The notes under the pieces: generated by a model | Database searches by the model: none | Told to the model about the DNA's origin: nothing | Seen by the model: only the letters and a program-made list of their open reading frames with translations | Source of the DNA: DALYDD01 sp031973395 | GTDB lineage: Bacteria; Patescibacteriota; Minisyncoccia; Phycocordibacterales; CAIZLB01 | Direction: 5' to 3' | Assembly (NCBI GenBank): GCA_031973395.1 | Contig: DALYDD010000020.1 | Coordinates: 1-18,002 of the forward strand | Length of the DNA stretch: 18,002 bases | Program-made: the position numbers and the translations under genes | Part shown: one piece after another, positions 1-7,102 of the stretch | Position numbering within the stretch: the stretch's first letter is position 1 | Layout of the letters: each line of letters opens with the position of its first letter

Positions 1-2
1 TG

Positions 3-2084
3 ATTTTGATTGATAGTGAGGATGTATTGAAAGGGGATATCGCCTATCTGGCCCCAGGTGATGTATTGGCTGCAGATATGGTGATCCGCCAATCAAAAGA
101 TCTTTGTATCGATGAATCCATCCGAACAGGTGAGAGTGTTCCGGTTTTGTATCAAGATGGTGCCACTATTTTTGCGGGTACAAATGTGGTTTCCGGAACA
201 GCTATTGTGCAGATCATTGCTGCAGGGGAAGGGAATTCACTGATGAAGTATTCCGAAAAATTAAGCGCGGTGCGTAAGGATAATAATTTCAATCAATTTG
301 TTAGAAAAGTTAGCCTTCATGTTTTGCTGCTCACTTTGATTTGTGTGGCCCTCATCGCTTTGTTCTCTGTGTATTTAGAGCCTAAATATTCTGTTACGAC
401 ATTCACACTCTTTGCCATTGCCATGCTCGTGGGTGTGGTACCTGAATCCCTCTCTCTGATTATCACCCTCATGCTCTCTCGTGAGGCTGTATCGCTCTCA
501 AAGGATGGTGTTTTGGTAAAAAACCTGTCGGCTTTACAGCAATTGGGTTCAATCAAATATTTGCTCACAGATAAAACAGGGACCCTTACAGAAAACACCA
601 TACATGAGACCAACTCGGTTGATATTGGAGGATTGCCCAAAGCGGTTGCTTTGATTGCTCGGGCGGAATATCAGAGAACGCCAATGGATCAAGCTTTTGA
701 TGATGCAGTTCGTGCAGATGTCGGTAATGTGGATGTCTTGATGGATATGACGGTCGAAGATTCAATGAGGGCTCTGAGGCCGATCGTTACTCATTTTTCT
801 AATAAAACCGGCTATGCCGTATTTGATTTTGGAAAATATAAAGTAGCGAGAGGGCAATTTCATGCCTTGGTCGCTATATCCAAAAATTTGAATGATGAAC
901 AAATAGCCAAACTTGAACAGACGTATACTGAATATGAATCCAAAGGGCTTCGTGTCTTGGCTTATTGTATTGCAGAAAATAAAGGAAATTTTATTAATAC
1001 AGAAGACCGTTTTAATTTTGCTGGCCTGGTCGTGTTTGAAGATCCATTGAAGCCGGATGCCTCACATTCTTTTTTGGCTACCGAAGGATTGGGTATTCAT
1101 GTCAAAATCCTGACGGGTGATTCTTTGCTCGTTGCTCAGTATGTGGCAAGTAAGCTGGACAAACATTTTGATGATAAAGATATTATATCGCTTGATAATA
1201 CGGACCCCCTGAAATTAACCAGTGAGGATATTGACATGGTTCATGTATATGCCCGCTGTCTTCCTGAACAAAAATTGGAACTTCTCAACCGACATTTAGC
1301 ATTTGGACCTGTCGGATTTGTAGGGGATGGTATCAATGATGCCCTGGCTTTGAAGCGCGCAGACGTGGGAATTGTGGTGATTCATGCCAGTGATGTGGCG
1401 AGACAGTCTGCGGATATTCTTCTTACAGAAAAAAGTCTGAATCCTATTATTCATGCTATCCAAATGAGCCGTCGGGTCTATGCGCATATTTCGACCTATT
1501 TGCTCTGTACTCTCACCGGAAATATTGGCACGCTCATCTCACTCACTGTCGTGGCTTTATTTTGGCAAGGCCTACCCATGCTTCCGATCCAGATTCTGCT
1601 TAATAATTTGTTGACTGATGTACCTTTGCTCCTGCTTATTACTGATACATTGTCAAAAGACGATTACCGCAAACCAATTTCTCATAGTGCATCAGGATTT
1701 TTCAAAACCATTTTTGTTTTTGCGGCTATTAGTTCGATGTTCGATATGGCGTATTTCTATTTTTTCAAAGACCAACCGATTGAAGTTTTGCGAACAGGTT
1801 GGTTTATCTTTAGTGTTCTTGCTGAGCTGGCATTGGTATTCTCTCTTCGCACCAAAAACTGGCTGTGGAAAGGTCCGAGGTTGTCTTGGGCTCTCGGTAC
1901 CGCCATCTTTGGTTCGGCTTTGGCTGCAATCATTTTCACCTATGTTTCCTTTGTCTCACCACTCTTTGCTCTGGTGCCGCTCAGAGGCTTGCTCTTTGGC
2001 AAAATTCTCCTTGTTCTCCTTGCGTATATCTGCGCCAATGAGGCCTACAAAGCCATTCGCCGCGCATCGCAGACAAAGGTCTAG
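3..2084 (+). CDS. P-type cation-transporting ATPase, 5' end cut by window
   Basis: ATP-driven cation pump of the inner membrane (P-type, E1-E2 ATPase). The frame is open to the first base of the window, so the N-terminus and first membrane helices lie outside. Counting from the TTG at position 6, the actuator-loop motif TGES is near residue 42, membrane helices follow at about 100-170, and the phosphorylated aspartate is D189 in DKTGTLT. The ATP-domain motif KILTGD is near residue 370 and the hinge GDGINDA near 440. Several hydrophobic helices fill the last 200 residues. VPESLSLIITL in M4 and LPMLPIQILLNNLL in the C-terminal half resemble Mg2+/Ca2+-type pumps (MgtA-like). The M4 residue after PE is S rather than the usual G or A. 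The cation is not determined. No terminator is obvious in the 90 bases before ndk. Confidence 0.93.
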   Translation: MLIDSEDVLKGDIAYLAPGDVLAADMVIRQSKDLCIDESIRTGESVPVLYQDGATIFAGTNVVSGTAIVQIIAAGEGNSLMKYSEKLSAVRKDNNFNQFVRKVSLHVLLLTLICVALIALFSVYLEPKYSVTTFTLFAIAMLVGVVPESLSLIITLMLSREAVSLSKDGVLVKNLSALQQLGSIKYLLTDKTGTLTENTIHETNSVDIGGLPKAVALIARAEYQRTPMDQAFDDAVRADVGNVDVLMDMTVEDSMRALRPIVTHFSNKTGYAVFDFGKYKVARGQFHALVAISKNLNDEQIAKLEQTYTEYESKGLRVLAYCIAENKGNFINTEDRFNFAGLVVFEDPLKPDASHSFLATEGLGIHVKILTGDSLLVAQYVASKLDKHFDDKDIISLDNTDPLKLTSEDIDMVHVYARCLPEQKLELLNRHLAFGPVGFVGDGINDALALKRADVGIVVIHASDVARQSADILLTEKSLNPIIHAIQMSRRVYAHISTYLLCTLTGNIGTLISLTVVALFWQGLPMLPIQILLNNLLTDVPLLLLITDTLSKDDYRKPISHSASGFFKTIFVFAAISSMFDMAYFYFFKDQPIEVLRTGWFIFSVLAELALVFSLRTKNWLWKGPRLSWALGTAIFGSALAAIIFTYVSFVSPLFALVPLRGLLFGKILLVLLAYICANEAYKAIRRASQTKV

Positions 2085-2159
2085 TCTTGTCAGTATTCTA
2101 TTTTTTGTGTCCCAATCGATAAAAAACCGCATGTCTTTCTTTTTCATAGTTTAAAGATC

Positions 2160-2168
2160 TGATAGGAT
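2160..2168 (+). promoter_or_regulatory. Possible extended -10 of ndk
   Basis: TG-A-TAGGAT ends 6 bases before the ndk ATG, the spacing seen at several other genes here. The same bases contain AGGA, which could instead act as a weak Shine-Dalgarno sequence, so the reading is ambiguous. No good -35 was seen. Confidence 0.3.
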
Positions 2169-2174
2169 AAGAAC

Positions 2175-2795
2175 ATGTCTACTCCAAATACAAAAAATCA
2201 TCTAAAGTATGAAAGAACTCTAGTCATTATTAAACCAGATGGTATTCAGAGGTCTCTCATGGGTGAAATTATTGCTCGATACGAACGCATTGGTCTTAAA
2301 TTAGTCGGTCTCAAGATGTTGGTCCCAACAAAAGACATGATCGAACAGCATTATACTCTCGACCCAGAATGGATTCGGTTGGTTGGTGAAAAGCGCATCA
2401 AGGGCGCAACAGAAAAAGATGCAGAAAATATCGGTACAGATCCGATTAAAGCAGGGAATTATGTACTCGAAATTTTGGTGAAATATATGACTGCGGGCCC
2501 TGTGATCGCAATGGTTTGGGAAGGGGCACATGCTGTCTCAATTGTGCGAAAAGTCACAGGTGGAACTGAGCCGCGCACCAGTGATGTGGGTACGATTCGT
2601 GGTGACTATATGGTTGATTCTTATGAGATGTCTAATGCGGATGGGCGATCTTTGCGCAACTTGGTTCATGCCTCTACTTCCGTCACAGAAGCGAATAATG
2701 AAATTGCTCATTGGTTTAAGCCAGAAGAATTATTTGAATACCGTATTGTTCAGGAGCAAATCCTCTACGAGGGTGATATGGGAATTCTGTCATAA
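2175..2795 (+). CDS. ndk: Nucleoside diphosphate kinase, long form with insertions
   Basis: Cytoplasmic enzyme that moves the gamma-phosphate from ATP to other NDPs through a phosphohistidine. The N-terminus (ERTLVIIKPDGIQRSL) and the central segment (YMTAGPVIAMVWEGAHAV) are typical. The active-site histidine is H165, in N-L-V-H-A-S-T. At 206 aa the protein is about 60 residues longer than the usual 140-150. The extra length lies in two places: about residues 57-95, between the EQHY helix and the TAGP strand, and about 148-160, just before the catalytic histidine. The usual aspartate of the HGSD motif is threonine here. The ATG follows a weak AGGA or a -10-like box. The next gene starts 23 bases downstream with its own promoter. 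The family assignment is secure; the effect of the insertions is unknown. Confidence 0.93.
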   Translation: MSTPNTKNHLKYERTLVIIKPDGIQRSLMGEIIARYERIGLKLVGLKMLVPTKDMIEQHYTLDPEWIRLVGEKRIKGATEKDAENIGTDPIKAGNYVLEILVKYMTAGPVIAMVWEGAHAVSIVRKVTGGTEPRTSDVGTIRGDYMVDSYEMSNADGRSLRNLVHASTSVTEANNEIAHWFKPEELFEYRIVQEQILYEGDMGILS

Positions 2796-2803
2796 GCTGG
2801 GCG

Positions 2804-2812
2804 TGCTATACT
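2804..2812 (+). promoter_or_regulatory. Extended -10 promoter, leaderless start
   Basis: TG-C-TATACT; the hexamer (2807-2812) ends 6 bases before the ATG at 2819, so the expected transcription start falls on or next to the start codon. The -35 region is weak, which an extended -10 tolerates. Confidence 0.6.
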
Positions 2813-2818
2813 TTTTGC

Positions 2819-3592
2819 ATGATCATCAAAAAACTTTTAGCGGTATTTATTTTCTTATCAATTTTTATCGCACCTCTTACCGTCAATGCGGCTGAAGGAG
2901 ATGTCGTATTTGGAACAAGAGGGACACAGGTTACGATGCTTCAACAAACTCTAAATAAACTAGGATATGTACAGAGTAAGTACATTACCGGTTACTATGG
3001 CGCAATTACAAAAAACGCAGTACTGCGTTTTCAAAAAGATCAACACCTCAAACAGACAGGTTATGGCGATCGTGATACAAGAGAGCGATTGGTTGTGGAA
3101 TTCAAAAAAGCTTATCCTGCCCCTGTCGTCGCTACAGGTGGTCAGCAGGCTACTCAATCATTGGTAACCCCTTCCACTCCTCCCACTCCTCTTGTTCCGG
3201 CCCCTGTAGTACCTGTTGCGCCTATTGCCCCTGTAGCAACAACTGTCGCAACACCTACACCTCCGGTTGTCGTGGATTACACAAATTTGCCAACCATTTC
3301 TACTATCTCGACTATTGATTTTTCAGTTGGTACCGAAGTTACCCTTTCGGGCTCTAATATTGGAAGTGGTACAAAGAAATTATCTTTCCAGGGGACTGGC
3401 TATGGAGATATTGTAGATGTTACAGCTATTGGTGGCACTATCAGATGGACTGTACCCGCTTCATTCATCACATTTAAAACTCAGCAGTACAAGTTGTCTA
3501 TAAAAGATCCTGTTACAGGTTTTGAAACTAATGCGATAACTGTTAATTTCAGCGGAGGTGTCTCTTCTAATTCTTACAATAGGGGATATTAA
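2819..3592 (+). CDS. Secreted peptidoglycan-binding domain protein
   Basis: Predicted exported wall-binding protein of 257 aa. Residues 1-25 form a signal peptide (lysines, hydrophobic stretch, then VNAAEG as likely cleavage site). Residues about 30-95 match the PG_binding_1 fold: GTRGTQVTMLQQTLNKLGY, then YYGAITKNAVLRFQKD. A Pro/Val/Thr-rich linker fills about 100-155. The C-terminal 95 residues (PTISTIS, GTEVTLSGSNIGSG, ending AITVNFSGG) look like an IPT/TIG immunoglobulin-like beta domain. There is no catalytic domain, so a structural or anchoring role at the cell surface is inferred. Start chosen at the ATG directly below an extended -10 box; no ribosome binding site is visible, in line with leaderless translation. 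Confidence 0.85.
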   Translation: MIIKKLLAVFIFLSIFIAPLTVNAAEGDVVFGTRGTQVTMLQQTLNKLGYVQSKYITGYYGAITKNAVLRFQKDQHLKQTGYGDRDTRERLVVEFKKAYPAPVVATGGQQATQSLVTPSTPPTPLVPAPVVPVAPIAPVATTVATPTPPVVVDYTNLPTISTISTIDFSVGTEVTLSGSNIGSGTKKLSFQGTGYGDIVDVTAIGGTIRWTVPASFITFKTQQYKLSIKDPVTGFETNAITVNFSGGVSSNSYNRGY

Positions 3593-3603
3593 TTTCCAGC
3601 AGT

Positions 3604-3631
3604 AATTTTATTTATTGGAAAAAATAAAATT
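3604..3631 (+). terminator. AT-only hairpin after the peptidoglycan-binding gene
   Basis: A perfect 10-bp stem (3604-3613 with 3622-3631, loop of 8) lies 12 bases after the stop codon. It is almost entirely A/T and has no following T-run, so it would be a weak terminator at best. A second small hairpin, GTGGA-TTTT-TCCAC, is at 3649-3662. Confidence 0.3.
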
Positions 3632-3721
3632 CAGCCATATACAGCGCCGTGGATTTTTCCACAAGAAAAAGAGCGTTTAGATTAGCCTCGACTACAGACG
3701 GTTTTTGCCAAGTTGTAAAGA

Positions 3722-3748
3722 TTGCAAAAAAATTCTTGGTGCTATAAT
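3722..3748 (+). promoter_or_regulatory. Strong extended -10 promoter with no protein gene downstream
   Basis: TG-C-TATAAT (hexamer 3743-3748) is preceded at 15 bp by TTGCAA (3722-3727). The expected transcription start is about 3755, which is exactly where the first long helix of the downstream RNA begins (3756). This coincidence is the main reason to call a non-coding RNA here. Confidence 0.6.
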
Positions 3749-3754
3749 CATGGT

Positions 3755-4120
3755 AGGCACTTTTTATATCCTTCTCGCTTAATTAATTCAAAAGGGAGCT
3801 CGAGAACCTTGAGTTCGTTTCGGAGAGGACCTTGGTCCAATCCGTAGAGCGTACCCACCGTGGTTGTTTCCTGAGTAGGATATATACAGTGCCCCTAGAG
3901 AATATCCGTCTTCGCATCGCTGATTTATTTCGGTGATTGCGGACGGGTATTTTCTTTAGAGCCTGTTCAAAAGCTCGCGGTACCCATTCCAGAAAAGTTT
4001 TATTTTGAGCGAAAAAAAAGTTGGAGTTCAAAACGTATCGGTGATACGGTGAGAACGAAACGAAGTTTTGTAGCCAAAATAAATCTTTTCTGGATAGGGG
4101 GAAGATTTTGAACAGGCTCT
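3755..4120 (+). ncRNA. Candidate structured non-coding RNA, family unknown
   Basis: The stretch has no convincing protein frame. Three strong helices follow from the + strand. (1) 3756-3771 pairs with 3878-3893, 14 of 16 positions in one register without bulges, closing a domain that contains the hairpin CGGA-GA-GGAC-CTTG-GTCC-AA-TCCG (3821-3844). (2) 3901-3951 is a 21-bp hairpin: 3901-3910 with 3942-3951, CGCA with TGCG, TCGCTGA with TCGGTGA. It includes several G-U pairs, which favour an RNA read from the + strand. (3) 3958-4120 is a long imperfect hairpin. The 5' end is set by the promoter; the 3' end is uncertain because no T-tract follows 4120, and a later end near 4155 is possible. I looked for the conserved cores of RNase P RNA, tmRNA, SRP RNA and 6S RNA and did not recognise them. 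A divergent member of one of these is still possible. Confidence 0.5.
3958..4120. repeat. Long inverted repeat (163 bp), hairpin or MITE-like
   Basis: Outer arms 3958-3972 and 4106-4120 are perfect 15-base complements (AGAGCCTGTTCAAAA). Inner arms 3989-4007 and 4075-4093 pair at 18 of 19 positions. Further in lie CAAAAC/GTTTTG and CGTATC-GGT-GATACG. A 13-of-15 copy of the outer arm occurs at 8833-8847. The arms resemble transposon terminal repeats, but I see no target-site duplication beside them, so this may simply be the third helix of the candidate RNA. Confidence 0.65.
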
Positions 4121-4139
4121 TGGGTAGAAGGCCTTGGTC

Positions 4140-4167
4140 TTGGCTGCAAAACTTTTTAAGCTATACT
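4140..4167 (+). promoter_or_regulatory. Promoter of the 174-aa membrane protein gene
   Basis: TTGGCT (4140-4145), 16 bp, TATACT (4162-4167), then 10 bases to the ATG at 4178. The expected leader is about 4 nt. Confidence 0.55.
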
Positions 4168-4177
4168 TCTAATTACA

Positions 4178-4702
4178 ATGTCACAAATTGAGGTCACAAA
4201 TACTCCCGACACCCTTGAAAATAAGGCTTTTTTCAGAAAACGATTCTATTTCGGATTATTGCTTGTTGCTATTGTGGTTGGAGTGAACGCTTTGGCCCAT
4301 ACTCTTTCTTTGTATTGGATTTATAAATGGTTCGATAATCCAATGCATATTTCAGGGGGTGTTGCTGTTGGGTATTTGTCGATTTTTTTCTGGCGCGTAC
4401 ATGTTGCAAGAAAGAACGCACGTCTGCCGACCGCCCATGCAACGCACAGAGAATATTCCAGCCGTATTTTTGCCGCGGGTATTGTTGGGGCATTGATCAT
4501 AGGTATTGCCTGGGAGTTTTTGGAGCGAGCGTACGGTCTATCGGGTTTCAGTGGCACATTTATTTTTGATACATTGAAAGACCTAGTAAATGATATGATG
4601 GGAGGTATCATTGCGGCCATGATTTGGGAGCTTTCTTTGCTTAGATCATTGCGTGACTTCTCCGCTAAAGCTACGAAGTCTGATAGGTCACAAAGTTTAT
4701 AA
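4178..4702 (+). CDS. Small integral membrane protein, DUF2238/VanZ-like
   Basis: 174 aa. Four likely membrane helices: about residues 25-45 (FGLLLVAIVVGVNALAHTLSL), 55-72 (ISGGVAVGYLSIFFW), 95-115 (FAAGIVGALIIGIAWEFLE) and 135-155 (VNDMMGGIIAAMIWELSLL). Polar signatures inside or next to the helices are DNPMHISGG, WEFLERAYG and DTLKDLVNDMMGG. A His/Asp-rich first pair, a WE motif and a later D-x-x-x-D-x-x-x-G recall the YjdF/DUF2238 and VanZ-like families. This assignment is from motif pattern only, and no substrate can be named. The C-terminus is basic and hydrophilic. The gene has its own promoter and lies 24 bases before the nuclease gene, so the two are probably co-transcribed. Confidence 0.7.
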   Translation: MSQIEVTNTPDTLENKAFFRKRFYFGLLLVAIVVGVNALAHTLSLYWIYKWFDNPMHISGGVAVGYLSIFFWRVHVARKNARLPTAHATHREYSSRIFAAGIVGALIIGIAWEFLERAYGLSGFSGTFIFDTLKDLVNDMMGGIIAAMIWELSLLRSLRDFSAKATKSDRSQSL

Positions 4703-4726
4703 AAATAAATAAAATCTGCTACGTAT

Positions 4727-6169
4727 ATGTCATTTCTGAAATTAAAGTTTTGCGGCGGGGTGGGTGCTGCAACAGGTGCGAATTTTTTACTGATGGGTCC
4801 AAGGCACGACGAAAGCAAGACGCCAAATGGCAAAGTCACGGACATGTTCCGAATCGCCATTGATTGCGGCTTAGAGCAGGGGACAAAGGAGGCAGAAGAT
4901 TTTAATAAATCCGCATTCGTATATGATCCAGGAGAAGTTGATGTGCTTTTGGTAACGCATGCCCACACAGATCATATCGGTCGCATTCCTAAATTGGTTC
5001 ACGATGGTTTCAAAGGTGTCATCTATTCTACCCCAGAGACAAAGCATATTACGGAAATCATGTATGAAGATGCGGTTAAGCTTTTGATGCAAGAAGCGGC
5101 ACGCGAGGGCCATGACCCGCTTTATACAGCTGAGGATGTGTACAATACTTTTGCACTTTGGAAAACCATTGATTATCACGAAAGCTTTGAGCTCCACCCA
5201 GGATATTCTGTCTATCTAAAAGATGCTGGGCATGTATTGGGTTCGACGATGTTTGAAGTTACGGTTACAGATATTGCGGGTAAATTTGGCAAAGAAGATG
5301 GCAAAGCATTATCTCGCAAGCTCGTCTTTACAGGAGATTTGGGTAATAGCCCAGCGCCACTCCTTCGGGATACCGAGGAAATCAATGATGCAGACTATCT
5401 TTTGATGGAAAGTGTGTACGGGGATCGAAATCACGAAGATCGAGGTATGCGACTGCAGAAACTACAGGATGTGATCAAGGCAAATCATAAGCGGGGAGGA
5501 GTTCTGCTTATGCCTATTTTTGCCCTGGAAAAAACTCAGGAAATTTTATATGAAATAAATGAATTATTGAAAGAAAATAAAATTCCACATACGCCGATAT
5601 ATCTCGATGCCCCTCTGGCAATCAAACTCACCGCTGTGTATGAACATATGTCGAAGAATTTCAATCCTCATGCTCAGGCAGATCTAAAGCATGATGATAT
5701 TTTCACTTTTCCAGGGCTTCGCATTAGTCGCAGTGCCGAGGATTCTATGGCTATTGCTCATATGCCTTCTCCGAAGATCATTATGGCTGGATCGGGCATG
5801 TCGAGTGGTGGACGCATTCAGCACCACGAGGCACATTATCTAAAAGATCCAAATAATACTATTTTATTCACTGGATATCAGGCGGTTGGTACATTAGGGC
5901 GATTGATTCGAGATGGTGCAAGCGAGGTGATTATTCATGGAGAAAAAATCAAGATCAAAGCGCGAATTGAAACTATCGATGGATATTCTTCGCATAAAGA
6001 CATGGATCATTTGGTGGAATTCGTCTCACATACAGCAGAAAGCGTCAAAAAAGTGTTTGTGGTTATGGGTGAAAGCAAAAGCTCGCTGTTTCTCGTACAG
6101 CGTTTGCGCGATTATCTAGGCGTCCATGCGGTACATCCGGAATTGAATGATGAAGTTGATTTGGACTAA
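4727..6169 (+). CDS. Beta-CASP metallo-beta-lactamase nuclease (CPSF73-like)
   Basis: Predicted cytoplasmic zinc-dependent ribonuclease of the beta-CASP group (RNase J / CPSF-73 superfamily), 480 aa. All core motifs are present: HxHxDH as H78-A-H80-T-D82-H83, a metal-binding H169 in AGHVLGS, D204 in GDLGN, ESVYGDR near 225, motif A-like PIFALEKTQE near 265, motif B as SSGGRIQHH with H366, and the C-terminal H423 in GYSSHKD. The extra C-terminal domain of RNase J is absent; after residue 430 only VFVVMGESKSS and a short tail remain, as in the shorter CPSF73/YSH1-like bacterial members. Two lysine-rich stretches at about 30 and 190 are insertions in loops. The start is the first ATG, with no Shine-Dalgarno sequence; it is probably read from the promoter at 4140. 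Endo- versus exonuclease activity cannot be told from sequence. Confidence 0.9.
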   Translation: MSFLKLKFCGGVGAATGANFLLMGPRHDESKTPNGKVTDMFRIAIDCGLEQGTKEAEDFNKSAFVYDPGEVDVLLVTHAHTDHIGRIPKLVHDGFKGVIYSTPETKHITEIMYEDAVKLLMQEAAREGHDPLYTAEDVYNTFALWKTIDYHESFELHPGYSVYLKDAGHVLGSTMFEVTVTDIAGKFGKEDGKALSRKLVFTGDLGNSPAPLLRDTEEINDADYLLMESVYGDRNHEDRGMRLQKLQDVIKANHKRGGVLLMPIFALEKTQEILYEINELLKENKIPHTPIYLDAPLAIKLTAVYEHMSKNFNPHAQADLKHDDIFTFPGLRISRSAEDSMAIAHMPSPKIIMAGSGMSSGGRIQHHEAHYLKDPNNTILFTGYQAVGTLGRLIRDGASEVIIHGEKIKIKARIETIDGYSSHKDMDHLVEFVSHTAESVKKVFVVMGESKSSLFLVQRLRDYLGVHAVHPELNDEVDLD

Positions 6170-6213
6170 TGGGGTAGTGCCTGAGTGGAATTTGTGGTAG
6201 TTTTTAGGAAATT

Positions 6214-7053
6214 ATGGCAAAAGGAGATCGGCTGGCAAAAAAAGCAAAACGTCGTAAATGGAAGCAATTTCGCGAGATTGGTTTTTTTAATATGTTTAAA
6301 GTTTGGCGAAGGAAAAACAATAAGCATGTTGAGATTGATGCCGCATTGGCGAATTATGTTGAAAATTTCTCACTCGGTCGCTTGCCAGAATCTCTGCATT
6401 CTTTATATAAAGAAACTCAGGCACAAGAACAAAGCGCTATGCAAATTGACCCTACAGAGGCGCAGTTCTTGAAACTGCTCGTCTACCTCACAAAAGCCAA
6501 AAAAGTCCTGGAAATAGGCACATTTCGAGGCTGGAGCGGTGCCGTGCTTGCAGAGGCCTTGGTTCAGAATGATGGAACTCTCGTGACGATAGAATCACGA
6601 CTCGAGCAAGCAAATTTTTCAAAATCAATGTGGGAAAAATATTTAGATCCTGCTACACGGGCACGGATTCATTTGATCAATAAACCAGCACTTGAGGTCC
6701 TGGGTATTTTGGATAGCGGCGGGGAATTAATGGAAAAGGAAACGACGGGACAGAATTCCGGTACGTCAGCCCGGTCTCAGTCGCAATCAAATTTCGATCT
6801 CATTTTTATTGATGCTGATAAAGCAAATTACGGAGAGTATTTAAAATATGCCAAAAAGTTTCTGAGTTCTGGTGGTATTATTGTGCTCGATAATATGCTG
6901 AATGCGGGTCTGGTTTCGACCAGTGCATCGGATAGGACGACAAATGCAATTCGAGACCTGAATGCACAGATTTTTTCTGATCAGGATCCAATGTTTGAAC
7001 CTTTTATGATTCCGGCTTGGGATGGGGTGGTGGTTTTGAGGAAGGTTATGTAA
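6214..7053 (+). CDS. SAM-dependent O-methyltransferase, class I (caffeoyl-CoA OMT-like)
   Basis: 279 aa. Residues 1-45 are strongly basic (KGDRLAKKAKRRKWKQFR) and not part of the family; they could bind RNA or membrane, which is a guess. The methyltransferase fold follows: VLEIGTFRGWSG near 95-106 (SAM-binding motif I), VTIESR near 120 (acidic end of beta-2), FDLIFIDADKANYGEYL near 195-210 (metal-binding D-A-D-K type) and GGIIVLDNML near 222. Between PALEVLG and FDLIF is a Ser/Gly/Gln-rich insert of about 30 residues that looks like a flexible loop. The substrate is unknown; catechol-like or small hydroxylated acceptors are usual for the family. The start ATG has a fair AGGAA 4-7 bases upstream, one of the few here. 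No promoter box is visible, so co-transcription with the nuclease gene is likely. Confidence 0.87.
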   Translation: MAKGDRLAKKAKRRKWKQFREIGFFNMFKVWRRKNNKHVEIDAALANYVENFSLGRLPESLHSLYKETQAQEQSAMQIDPTEAQFLKLLVYLTKAKKVLEIGTFRGWSGAVLAEALVQNDGTLVTIESRLEQANFSKSMWEKYLDPATRARIHLINKPALEVLGILDSGGELMEKETTGQNSGTSARSQSQSNFDLIFIDADKANYGEYLKYAKKFLSSGGIIVLDNMLNAGLVSTSASDRTTNAIRDLNAQIFSDQDPMFEPFMIPAWDGVVVLRKVM

Positions 7054-7088
7054 GGCTGGGGCAAGCTAGGAAACAGCCCGCCCCTTCG

Positions 7089-7096
7089 TGTATACT
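7089..7096 (+). promoter_or_regulatory. -10 promoter, leaderless start of the dehydrogenase gene
   Basis: TG directly followed by TATACT (7091-7096), 6 bases before the ATG at 7103. The expected transcript starts at or next to that ATG. The box overlaps a possible GTG start at 7088, which argues against that earlier start. Confidence 0.6.
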
Positions 7097-7102
7097 ATCC
7101 AC

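Noticed and set aside
3783..4031. Possible 82-aa protein on the minus strand
   Set aside because: It lies inside the candidate structured RNA, opposite to the strong promoter, and has no promoter, start signal or recognisable domain; basic and low-information sequence.
3755..4160. RNase P RNA, tmRNA, SRP RNA or 6S RNA
   Set aside because: The conserved cores of these RNAs (for example GAGGAAAGUCC of RNase P, the tRNA-like ends of tmRNA, the GGAAG SRP loop) were looked for by eye and not seen. A covariance search is needed to be sure.
7088..7102. GTG start at 7088 for the dehydrogenase
   Set aside because: The extra codons overlap the TATACT box, and the family N-terminus begins at the ATG at 7103.
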